Below, piece after piece: positions 34,642 to 41,015 of a stretch of DNA of 41,015 bases. Below the pieces are notes generated by a model. That model was not told the DNA's origin, searched no databases, and saw only the letters and a list, made by a program, of their open reading frames with translations. Each line of letters opens with the position of its first letter. Within the stretch, counting starts at the first letter, position 1. The translations under genes were made by a program, and so were the position numbers. The stretch is from Deltaproteobacteria bacterium (GTDB taxonomy: Bacteria > Desulfobacterota > Desulfuromonadia > Desulfuromonadales > Geopsychrobacteraceae): the NCBI GenBank assembly GCA_024280485.1, contig JAJRQB010000150.1, positions 1 to 41,015 on the forward strand, written 5' to 3'.

Positions 34642-34813
34642 CTATAGCAGTCTGTCGGACTATACGGGCTGAAGCGAAAATTTGACTGGTTGAGGTCAGA
34701 TTTTGGCTGATTTAAGAGTAATAGCCGTAGCTATTGGTCGAAAAAGGAACCGAAATCTGGACCAATCAGACGAATTTGCAGCCAGTTCATGAATAGTCCT
34801 ACGGGCTGCTAGG
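34642..34813. mobile_element. Long imperfect palindrome, MITE-like element
   Basis: About 170 bases that fold back on themselves. The outer ends read CTATAGCAGTCTGTCGGACTAT and, on the other strand, CCTAGCAGCCCGTAGGACTAT (given here without further flanks). Inner arms GGTCAGATTTTGG (34695-34707 region) and the complement of CCGAAATCTGGACC (34750-34763) continue the pairing, and the centre is AATAGC-CGTA-GCTATT (34720-34735). A shortened relative lies at 37685-37752. No transposase is encoded, so a non-autonomous mobile element or a large REP-type sequence are both possible. Its right end reaches into the larA ribosome binding site. It fills most of the space between ilvE and larA. Confidence 0.7.
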
Positions 34814-34820
34814 GGGTTTT

Positions 34821-36095
34821 ATGCAGATTGAACTGAAATATGGTCATGCGACGCAGCGGGGTGAACTCCCTTTTGAGGCTGTAGAACTGCAACCTCAGAT
34901 AGCACTACCAAAGTTTAGTGCTGATGAGTTGATCAGGAAGGCACTTGATGCGCCGATCGGTGCCCCACCCATGAATGAGTCGTTCGACAAGGACGATCAA
35001 GTGGTGATTGTGACCAGTGATATCACCAGGTATACCGGCAGCGAAATCTACCTGCCGATACTGGTTGAGCAGCTTAATCGCTGTGGCATCGCTGATAGTC
35101 AAATCAGTATCCTGATCGCTCTGGGAATCCATCGGCCTCAGAGCGAAGCTGAATATCGAAAAATTCTTGGACCGCTTTACGGTCGCGTCGCGGTCTTCGA
35201 TCATGATTGCGATGATGAAGAGCAACTGGTTGAGTTGGGGGTGACCGCGGGGGGGATTCCGGTTTCGGTCAATCGCCGCCTGGTTGAAGCCGATCGTGTC
35301 ATTGTTAGCGGCACAGTTGGGTTCCATTATTTTGCCGGGTTTGGTGGTGGTCGTAAGGGCCTGGTGCCTGGTGTGGCGGCACGTAAAACCTGTATGGCAA
35401 GTCACTTTTCGGTATTCAATTCTGCTCCGCTGACAGGCAAGCATCCGCAGGCTGTTCCGGGGATTCTCGACAGTAATCCCGTTCATCACAATCTGCTTGA
35501 GGCCGCCCGTATGGTGCGCTGTGATCTGCTGCTTAATACCGTACTCTCCCCGCAAAAGGAGATTCTCGGGGTCTATGCCGGTGAGCTTGAACAGGCTCAT
35601 CTTGCCGCCTGTGCTCAGGTGCGCGAGCTTTATCAACCGACGACTGAGCTTGCTGACCTGGCGATAATCTCTAGTGGTGGCGAACCCAAAGATATGAATT
35701 TGATCCAGGCCCAAAAAGCACTCGATTACGGTTGTCGGGCGGTACGTGAGGGGGGCACAATCATTTTTCTGGCAGCTTGTCGCGATGGGTTTGGAAACGA
35801 GCACTTCTACTCCTGGTTTGATTATCAGGATCTCGATGATTTTGAAGAGGCATTGCGTGAGAATTACCAGATTAATGGCCAGACGGCTCATTCTCTGCTG
35901 AGCAAGGCGCGGCGATTTCGCGTGTTGCTGGTCAGTAGTTTTGATGCTGTGATCAGCGAACGAATGGGGATGGAGAAAGCCGCTGATCTTCAGCAGGCGA
36001 TCGAAATGTCACTGAGTGAGTTGCCTACTCAACCGAAAACCGTAGTTATCCCTGATGGCGGACTGGTGCTGCCGAAAATAGGTGGTAATCTTTAG
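34821..36095 (+). CDS. larA: LarA-family nickel-pincer racemase (probable lactate racemase)
   Basis: A 424-residue LarA-family protein, which interconverts D- and L-lactate (or a related 2-hydroxyacid) with a nickel-pincer nucleotide cofactor. Residues matching the Lactobacillus enzyme are present with the same spacings: D67 and R70 (DITR), H104 (GIHRP), H169 (GFHYF), K179 (GGGRKG, the cofactor-linked lysine) and H195 (ASHF, nickel ligand). The cofactor genes larB, larC and larE are not in the window and must be elsewhere. AGGGGG precedes the ATG and overlaps the repeat element. Downstream GlcD/GlcF-like genes fit a pathway that oxidises one lactate enantiomer. Other hydroxyacids remain possible. 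Confidence 0.87.
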   Translation: MQIELKYGHATQRGELPFEAVELQPQIALPKFSADELIRKALDAPIGAPPMNESFDKDDQVVIVTSDITRYTGSEIYLPILVEQLNRCGIADSQISILIALGIHRPQSEAEYRKILGPLYGRVAVFDHDCDDEEQLVELGVTAGGIPVSVNRRLVEADRVIVSGTVGFHYFAGFGGGRKGLVPGVAARKTCMASHFSVFNSAPLTGKHPQAVPGILDSNPVHHNLLEAARMVRCDLLLNTVLSPQKEILGVYAGELEQAHLAACAQVRELYQPTTELADLAIISSGGEPKDMNLIQAQKALDYGCRAVREGGTIIFLAACRDGFGNEHFYSWFDYQDLDDFEEALRENYQINGQTAHSLLSKARRFRVLLVSSFDAVISERMGMEKAADLQQAIEMSLSELPTQPKTVVIPDGGLVLPKIGGNL

Positions 36096-36140
36096 CACTG
36101 TTAAGAAGATGCTAATTTTGCTATGGGGAGAGAGTGCGGG

Positions 36141-37688
36141 ATGAATAAAGAAGAAGTGCTGCAGCAGGTGATTGATACGGGTTCACTGCCGACATTGTCG
36201 ACAGTGGCCTCCAAATTGATCAGCCTGACCGCTAAAGAGGATACAACGATATTTGACATCACCAAACTGATTTCACAGGATATTTCGTTGTCGGCCAAGG
36301 TGCTTAAGGTTGTTAATTCCTCTTTCTATAATTTCCCGAACGAGGTTGGTACTATTCAGCAGGCGGTCGCGATTCTCGGGACCAATGCGGTTCGTTCTCT
36401 GGTGCTCTCTTTTTCTTTTTTGAACATGGAGCGCGGTGTTGAACCTGATGGTTTCAGCTATGAGGAGTTCTGGGAACACTCTTTGGCCGCAGCTGTCTCC
36501 GCCAAGCTGTTGATGAGTAAAATCTGTGATGATGATACTGAAGAGGTCTTTACCGTCAGTTTACTGGCCAACCTTGGCAAGCTGATTCTGGCCTCTGCTT
36601 TTACAGATCGTTATAGTGACATCTTCAGTAAGGCAGCGCAGGGGGATAAAAGCCTGCATCAGCTTGAGGAAGAGTTGATCGGAGCCGATCATGCTTATAT
36701 CGGGTGTGAGGCGGCGCATCTCTGGCATTTTCCAGAAAGCCTGACCGTGCCCATCCTTAACCACCATAATCCTGAAAGTTATCAGGGCGATGATCCGGTT
36801 ATGAAACGAAATATTGAGATCGTCTACCTTGCAAGTCTGCTCGCCAATATCCTCTATTCGGGCAGGCCGATCGACTATCACCGCCCTTTTCGCGAACAGG
36901 CGAAGCAGCGTTTTTCTCTGGATGATGAAACGATCGATGATTTGTTGCAACGGGTTCATGTTGAGGTCGCTCAAGCCGCGGAGTTTTTCGGCATCAAAAT
37001 TGGGGGGACCTTGTCGATACCCGAACTCCTTCAGGAAGCAAATATTGAGCTCAGTCAACTCAATATGTCATATGAGCAGATCAACCGTGAGCTGGTTAAG
37101 GCCAAGGTCAAGCTTGAAAAATTGACTACCGAACTTGAAGAAAAAAATACCTACCTCGAAAGCATCGCCAATCTGGATGGTTTAACCGAGGTTTATAATC
37201 ATCGGTATTTTCAGATATTTCTTGAGAAAGAGCTCAATCGCTCACTACGGCGCGATCTGGAGATGAGTCTGATTTTGTGTGATATTGATAATTTCAAAAA
37301 ATTTAATGATTTTCATGGTCACCAAGTTGGAGATTTTGTTTTACGTGAAGTCTGCCGTGTCTGTAGTGAGCAGATTCGTGAATATGATCTTATTGCACGT
37401 TACGGCGGTGAAGAATTTGTTTTTGTACTCCCTGAAACGGGAGCTGATAACGCAATGATTGTTGCCGAAAAGTTGCGAGTGGCGGTTGCGACCGGAGAAT
37501 TCTTTTTTGAAAAGATGAGTTATCGGGTGACGATGAGTCTTGGTGTTGCCACTCTTCCTCCCGGAGGAAAAATAAAGCGCAGCGGATTGATTGAGGCCGC
37601 GGACAAGGCTCTTTACCAAGCGAAAAAGAAAGGCAAAAACTGCGTCGAGCTATACCAGGAGAAGAGCGGCTGGTTCAAGAGGCGCTAG
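36141..37688 (+). CDS. HDOD-GGDEF protein, probable diguanylate cyclase
   Basis: A 515-residue cytoplasmic protein. The HDOD domain fills about 10-290; where other HDODs keep HD this one reads LLANLGKLIL, so the metal pair is lost. A coiled coil (about 300-345) leads to a GGDEF domain (about 345-510) with an intact GGEEF active site (422-426) and an inhibitory RxxD site (R413-D416) exactly five residues before it. It should make cyclic di-GMP with product inhibition. The ATG at 36141 is preferred over 36123 because GGGGAGAG lies between them. The stop codon lies inside a repeat element. It follows larA by 45 bases, suggesting joint expression. Confidence 0.92.
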   Translation: MNKEEVLQQVIDTGSLPTLSTVASKLISLTAKEDTTIFDITKLISQDISLSAKVLKVVNSSFYNFPNEVGTIQQAVAILGTNAVRSLVLSFSFLNMERGVEPDGFSYEEFWEHSLAAAVSAKLLMSKICDDDTEEVFTVSLLANLGKLILASAFTDRYSDIFSKAAQGDKSLHQLEEELIGADHAYIGCEAAHLWHFPESLTVPILNHHNPESYQGDDPVMKRNIEIVYLASLLANILYSGRPIDYHRPFREQAKQRFSLDDETIDDLLQRVHVEVAQAAEFFGIKIGGTLSIPELLQEANIELSQLNMSYEQINRELVKAKVKLEKLTTELEEKNTYLESIANLDGLTEVYNHRYFQIFLEKELNRSLRRDLEMSLILCDIDNFKKFNDFHGHQVGDFVLREVCRVCSEQIREYDLIARYGGEEFVFVLPETGADNAMIVAEKLRVAVATGEFFFEKMSYRVTMSLGVATLPPGGKIKRSGLIEAADKALYQAKKKGKNCVELYQEKSGWFKRR

Positions 37689-37752
37689 GAAGCTGTCGGA
37701 CTATCCATGAGCTGGCTGCAAATCCGGCCCGCATAGTCCGACAGACTCCTAG
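37685..37752. repeat. Short palindromic element related to 34642-34813
   Basis: Left end CTAGGAAGCTGTCGGACTAT and right end, read on the other strand, CTAGGAGTCTGTCGGACTAT differ at two of 20 positions and enclose 28 bases. The interior (CCATGAGCTGGCTGCAAATC) matches one arm of the longer element upstream of larA, so this is an internally shortened member of the same family. The left end contains the stop codon of the GGDEF gene. As RNA it would form a strong hairpin but lacks a T-run. Confidence 0.75.
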
Positions 37753-37763
37753 AGTGGGCTGCT

Positions 37764-37796
37764 GGACATTTGTCCTTCTCCTGTTCAATAATGAAC
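37764..37796. promoter_or_regulatory. Two small palindromes upstream of the glcD-like gene
   Basis: GGACATTTGTCC (37764-37775) is a perfect palindrome, and GTTCA-ATAA-TGAAC (37783-37796) has perfect five-base arms. They are 7 bases apart and 80-110 bases before the ATG, a usual place for operators. No regulator family can be named from the sequences, and no good promoter hexamers were found next to them. Confidence 0.35.
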
Positions 37797-37810
37797 TTGT
37801 TACCAATTTC

Positions 37811-37850
37811 GGGGTGCAGGTGCCTCACGCGAGGTGTTGCGCCCTTTTCA
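37811..37850 (+). terminator. Hairpin with T-run just before the glcD-like gene
   Basis: GGGTGCA (37812-37818) pairs with TGCGCCC (37838-37844), with an inner CCTC/GAGG stem and loop ACGC, and is followed by TTTTCATTT. It resembles a rho-independent terminator. It ends the larA-GGDEF unit or, because it lies only ~28 bases before the next ATG, it could act as an attenuator in the leader of the glcD-like gene. Confidence 0.5.
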
Positions 37851-37877
37851 TTTAGCTTTTGAGTCCAGGGAATTAAG

Positions 37878-39260
37878 ATGATCGAAGCCCGAATCATTCG
37901 GATTTTAAGTGATATTGTCGGTAAAGAGAATGTCACCACACAAAAAGCCGATCTGCTCTGTTACAGCTACGATGCCACTCAATTAAAATTTCTGCCCGAT
38001 GTGGTGGTACATCCCCTGACGGCAGAAGAAATTTCGTTGATGATGAAGATGGCCAATGCCGAGAAAATTCCGGTTTTTCCGCGTGGCGCTGGAAGCGGAT
38101 TTACCGGGGGCAGTTTGCCGGTCACTGGCGGGATAGTTCTCGCCACCGAACGGATGAACCGGATAATTGAAATCGACAGTGAAAATCTGGTGGCAACCGT
38201 TGAGCCGGGGGTGGTGACTGGGCAGTTTCAGCAGGCCGTAGAGAAGCTCGGGCTCTTCTATCCGCCCGACCCGGCTTCGCTTAAGTTTTCTACGCTTGGC
38301 GGAAATGTCGCTGAATGCGCTGGCGGGCCGCGCTGTGTGAAGTACGGTGTGACCAAAGATTTTATTATCGGGCTCCAGATTGTTACGCCACAGGGAGATA
38401 TCATTACGACCGGTGGACCGACGATGAAGGGTGTGGTCGGCTATGATCTGACCAAGTTGATCTGTGGCAGTGAGGGCACCCTCGGTATTATCACGCGCAT
38501 CATTATTAAATTACTGCCGCTCCCTGAAGCCAAGCAGACCATGCTGGTGATGTTCGACTCGATTGATGGTGCGGCGCAGTCAGTCTCAGCGATCATCGGC
38601 AATAAAATTATTCCGGCGACCCTTGAATTCATGGATGGCCGTACGATCGACTGTGTGCGTCAAGCGACCGATTTTCAGGTTCCTGAAGCAGCACGAGCGT
38701 TGTTGATCATCGAGGTCGACGGTGATCGTGAATTTCTTGAGAAGCAGGTCCAGAAAATCACTGATATTATCCAACCTCTCGGCGTTGTGGAGACGCGCGT
38801 CGCCACAACGGCGGCCGAAAGTGAAGCACTGTGGCAGATTCGACGTTCGGTTTCGGCGTCGTTGCGCAAGGTCAACCCGGACAAATTCAATGAGGATATC
38901 TGCGTGCCCCGTTCGAAGGTACCGGAGATGATCCGTAAGGTTGATGCCATCAGCGAAAAATATGGTATTCCGATTGTTAACTTCGGCCACGCCGGTGATG
39001 GCAATATTCATGTCAACGTAATGATCGACAAAAAAGTGCCAGGCGAAGCTGAAAAAGCTGAAAAGGCGATCGAAGAGGTATTCAAGGGTGCCTTAGCACT
39101 GGGTGGGACTATGAGTGGCGAGCATGGCGTTGGCATTGCCAAGGCTCCTTACATCCCGCTTGAGATCACTGAGAAAGCATCTGACTACATGAAGGCGATC
39201 AAAAAAGCTCTCGATCCGAACAATATTTTGAACCCCGGGAAGATATTTTTGGATCAGTAA
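37878..39260 (+). CDS. glcD: FAD-linked 2-hydroxyacid dehydrogenase, GlcD/D-lactate dehydrogenase type
   Basis: A 460-residue flavoprotein of the GlcD/Dld family, which oxidises D-lactate, glycolate or a similar 2-hydroxyacid. The FAD-binding segment PRGAGSGFTGG (68-78), the GGNVAECAGGPRCVKYG loop and the KLICGSEGTLGIITR strand belong to the N-terminal FAD domain. The C-terminal catalytic domain has NFGHAGDGNIHVNV and GEHGVGIAK, with histidines for metal or substrate. AGGGA lies six bases before the ATG. It pairs with the Fe-S gene downstream, the usual electron acceptor. A racemase of the LarA family upstream points to lactate as substrate, though glycolate or 2-hydroxyglutarate remain possible. 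Confidence 0.9.
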   Translation: MIEARIIRILSDIVGKENVTTQKADLLCYSYDATQLKFLPDVVVHPLTAEEISLMMKMANAEKIPVFPRGAGSGFTGGSLPVTGGIVLATERMNRIIEIDSENLVATVEPGVVTGQFQQAVEKLGLFYPPDPASLKFSTLGGNVAECAGGPRCVKYGVTKDFIIGLQIVTPQGDIITTGGPTMKGVVGYDLTKLICGSEGTLGIITRIIIKLLPLPEAKQTMLVMFDSIDGAAQSVSAIIGNKIIPATLEFMDGRTIDCVRQATDFQVPEAARALLIIEVDGDREFLEKQVQKITDIIQPLGVVETRVATTAAESEALWQIRRSVSASLRKVNPDKFNEDICVPRSKVPEMIRKVDAISEKYGIPIVNFGHAGDGNIHVNVMIDKKVPGEAEKAEKAIEEVFKGALALGGTMSGEHGVGIAKAPYIPLEITEKASDYMKAIKKALDPNNILNPGKIFLDQ

Positions 39261-39293
39261 AAACTAGGGACCTGTCTCGCGCTCGTTCGCGTT

Positions 39294-39412
39294 GCTCGCT
39301 AAAGACGCAGAGGCGCAGAGAAAACCAAAAACGGTTTATAGCTTTTGGCCAAAACTAAAGCTCATGTTTTGATCTTGTTCTCCTCTGCGTCTTTGCGTCT
39401 CTGCGCGAGGCC
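39294..39412. repeat. Palindromic AGACGCAGAG-family repeat, copy 1
   Basis: The left arm (39294-39322) contains AAAGACGCAGAGGCGCAGAG. The right arm (39381-39412), read on the other strand, contains CTCGCGCAGAGACGCAAAG and GACGCAGAGGAG. The arms are about 60 bases apart and pair imperfectly. A second copy lies at 40706-40829. It occupies most of the gap between the glcD-like and glcF-like genes. Confidence 0.7.
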
Positions 39413-39437
39413 GCTTTTGACTTAAGAAGTTGATGGT

Positions 39438-40697
39438 ATGGCGAAATTAAAAGACTTAGAAGATTACCGCGAAGAGATTGAACAGTGCGTTAAATGTGGT
39501 GCCTGCAGAGCCCACTGTCCGGTGTTTGATGCCGAGCGACGCGAAGGCCGGGTTGCGCGTGGCAAGATTGCGCTTTCTCAGGCTGTGCTAGAGGGTGAAA
39601 TCGATTTCGAAGCCAAGGTGATGGAAGACCTCAGCCAGTGTCTGCTCTGCGGGAGTTGCTGCGCCGGGTGCCCTAACAAGGTGCCGACCGAAGAGATTGT
39701 GGCCGCTGCGCGCCGCCGGATCGCTGAGGAGAAGGGGTTATCGACCTTCGGTAAGGGAGTTGCAGCAGTGATCGGTCGCCCGAAGTTGATGAATGCTCTG
39801 GCTAAGACAGGCGGGAAACTGTCGAGCTTGCTATTTAAGAAATTACCTGACAACAGCGGCCTGCGTTTACGTTTTCCGGTGCCCTACCTTGAATCGGGAC
39901 GAACCCTGCCACCATTTACCGATAAGCCTTTTCGCGAGAACTGCCCTGATCGGATCGAGGGTGATCCGGGCAAGCCGACGGTCGCTTTCTTTACCGGTTG
40001 CGGAATCAATTACATGTACCCGGCAGTCGGCGAAGCGTTCCTGAAGGCGTTAAAATTTCTTGGTATCACTGTCGTGATCCCTAAGGACCAGGTCTGCTGT
40101 GGCTTACCTGCAGTCTCCGCTGGAGCGGGTAAAACGGTTGAAGCTTTGGCTGACCAGAACTATGCCGCACTGACCCGTGAGCCGGTCGATTATATCCTGA
40201 CCGCATGTGCCTCCTGTAACGCCGGACTGGTTAAGGTCTATGGGGATATGGAGGGAGAGTGCTCCGCTCTGGGGCCACAGACGCGGGATATTTTTGTTTT
40301 TTTGCTCGAGCAGGGGTTGGCCGAAAAGTTGGCGGAACTTCCGCGTGCAGCAAAAAGAAAAATTGTAACCTATCACGATCCTTGTCATCTACGGACTCAA
40401 GGGATTACGAAAGAACCGCGTGATGTGCTCAAGGCGCTGCCCCAGGTCGAGTATGTCGAAATGGAAAATGCCGGGAGCTGCTGTGGACTGGGCGGAACCT
40501 ATTCAGTTTATCACTATGAAAACAGCAAGATAATTGGTGCCAAAAAGGCGGGGAATATCGAATCTTCAGGCGCGGAGTTGGTCGCCACTGACTGCCCGGG
40601 GTGTATCATGCAGCTGCAGGATTCAATAAATCATGCCGCTGGCAACCAACGCGCGGTGCATATTCTTGAATTGTTGAATGAGGCCCTGCCAGATTAG
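39438..40697 (+). CDS. glcF: Fe-S oxidoreductase, GlcF-like, with two CCG domains
   Basis: A 419-residue protein that passes electrons from the flavoprotein to the quinone pool or another carrier. The N-terminus holds two [4Fe-4S] motifs (C17, C20, C23, C27 and C68, C71, C74, C78). Two cysteine-rich CCG domains follow, seen as FFTGCGINY with VCCGLPA, and YHDPCHL with GSCCGLGGTY, as in GlcF, HdrB and LutA. No transmembrane helix is apparent, so contact with the membrane would be peripheral. The ribosome binding site is weak. The gene is separated from the glcD-like gene by 177 bases that contain a repeat. Paired function with that flavoprotein is inferred from family and order. Confidence 0.9.
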   Translation: MAKLKDLEDYREEIEQCVKCGACRAHCPVFDAERREGRVARGKIALSQAVLEGEIDFEAKVMEDLSQCLLCGSCCAGCPNKVPTEEIVAAARRRIAEEKGLSTFGKGVAAVIGRPKLMNALAKTGGKLSSLLFKKLPDNSGLRLRFPVPYLESGRTLPPFTDKPFRENCPDRIEGDPGKPTVAFFTGCGINYMYPAVGEAFLKALKFLGITVVIPKDQVCCGLPAVSAGAGKTVEALADQNYAALTREPVDYILTACASCNAGLVKVYGDMEGECSALGPQTRDIFVFLLEQGLAEKLAELPRAAKRKIVTYHDPCHLRTQGITKEPRDVLKALPQVEYVEMENAGSCCGLGGTYSVYHYENSKIIGAKKAGNIESSGAELVATDCPGCIMQLQDSINHAAGNQRAVHILELLNEALPD

Positions 40698-40705
40698 GTC
40701 AAGGT

Positions 40706-40829
40706 CGGCCTCGCGCAGAGACGCGAAGACGCAGAGAAAAGCACAAACTACACCTGGGTTTGACCCAACCCTAAAAACAGAGCACCTTGTCGTTGACTCA
40801 GCTCTTCTCTGCGGCTCTGCGCGAGATAG
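40706..40829. repeat. Palindromic AGACGCAGAG-family repeat, copy 2
   Basis: The left arm (40708-40738) begins GCCTCGCGCAGAGACGCGAAG and ends GACGCAGAGAA. The right arm (40803-40829), read on the other strand, gives TCTCGCGCAGAGCCGCAGAG. The ends match those of copy 1 (CTCTGCGCGAGxxxGCTTTT on the right). The two copies flank the glcF-like gene in the same orientation. The ~65-base middle differs between copies. Confidence 0.72.
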
Positions 40830-40900
40830 CTTTTATTGTTCCATCACGCTAGTAAAAACTATGGACTTTAGTCTAAGTCTTTCAGATGCTACTCATATTT

Positions 40901-40970
40901 CGTCATTCCCGCGAAGGCGGGAATCCAGTGGTTTTAAGAGGCGTGGATCCCCGCTTTCGCGAGGATGACG
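40901..40970. repeat. Palindromic CGTCATTCCCGCGAA-type repeat
   Basis: Two 27-base arms, 40901-40927 (starting CGTCATTCCCGCGAAGGCGG) and 40944-40970 (its near complement, ending CTTTCGCGAGGATGACG), differ at only four positions and are 16 bases apart. This sequence type is a widespread intergenic palindromic repeat in proteobacterial and related genomes. No gene is attached. Confidence 0.8.
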
Positions 40971-40990
40971 ATCTTTGACCTTGATTTTAA

Positions 40991-41005
40991 GGGACTTTCA
41001 GTCCC
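40991..41005. other. Small perfect hairpin at the window end
   Basis: GGGACT-TTC-AGTCCC is a perfect six-pair stem with a three-base loop, followed by GATTCAAACC where the window ends. With only one copy visible its nature cannot be decided. It is too small to call a terminator because no T-run follows. Confidence 0.35.
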
Positions 41006-41015
41006 GATTCAAACC

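Noticed and set aside
34905-35891. 328-codon minus-strand frame inside larA
   Set aside because: It is fully antisense to larA, whose active-site residues are conserved. The antisense product resembles no family.
40985-41015. tRNA or CRISPR repeat at the window end
   Set aside because: GGGACTTTCAGTCCC can be drawn as an anticodon-like arm and ATTCAAACC as a T-loop, but no acceptor or D-arm fits. One copy of a hairpin cannot support a CRISPR call.

Overview
The window reads as a chromosomal segment of a Desulfuromonadales-type bacterium (Geobacter/Desulfuromonas/Pelobacter relatives). This rests on gene content rather than a marker gene: many chemosensory, HDOD and two-component genes, a divergent MiaA, a glutamate synthase split over three genes with ferredoxin-type clusters, and a LarA/GlcD/GlcF-like hydroxyacid oxidation set. 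No rRNA, tRNA, CRISPR array, phage gene or transposase was found.

Region 1 (1-7421, minus strand) is a compact chemotaxis operon. In transcription order it reads cheA (two HPt domains), cheW, cheR, cheB, cheD, an HDOD protein, a single-domain receiver, a CheX-like phosphatase and a second receiver cut by the window edge. Genes overlap or nearly touch. It carries excitation (CheA/CheW/CheY), adaptation (CheR/CheB/CheD) and a CheY-P sink (CheX), but no receptor gene.

Region 2 (7816-11757, plus strand) holds RNA-processing and housekeeping genes: pcnB, a miaA-family gene, a family-2-like glycosyltransferase, and a Nudix hydrolase gene broken by a frameshift just before its Nudix box. A 325-bp non-coding stretch follows.

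Region 3 (12083-27855, plus strand) is a second, larger signalling block. Its first half has a small N-terminal-type domain protein, an HDOD protein, a large hybrid kinase (HisKA-HATPase-REC-REC-HPt), a receiver, and a receiver-kinase. Its second half is a full chemosensory set: a CheA-REC hybrid, CheW, two transmembrane MCPs with different sensor domains and very similar signalling tips, CheB, a receiver with a coiled-coil tail, and CheR. It ends in a clear rho-independent terminator. No motor or flagellar gene is present, so an alternative output is possible but unproven.

Region 4 (27956-33094, minus strand) encodes a split glutamate synthase: a class II amidotransferase, an FMN/Fe-S synthase subunit, and a fusion of GXGXG domain, GltD-like flavoprotein and ferredoxin. 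A good sigma-54 promoter match lies upstream. A branched-chain aminotransferase gene (33485-34549, minus) with its own terminator lies behind it.

Region 5 (34642-41015, plus strand) is a probable lactate or 2-hydroxyacid utilisation locus: a LarA-family racemase, an HDOD-GGDEF protein, a GlcD-like flavoprotein and a GlcF-like Fe-S protein. It is unusually rich in palindromic repeats. A ~170-bp imperfect palindrome and a shorter ~68-bp relative bracket larA and the GGDEF gene, two copies of another palindromic family flank the glcF-like gene, and a third palindrome lies near the window end. These look like small non-autonomous mobile or REP-type elements, and they are the least explained structure in the window.
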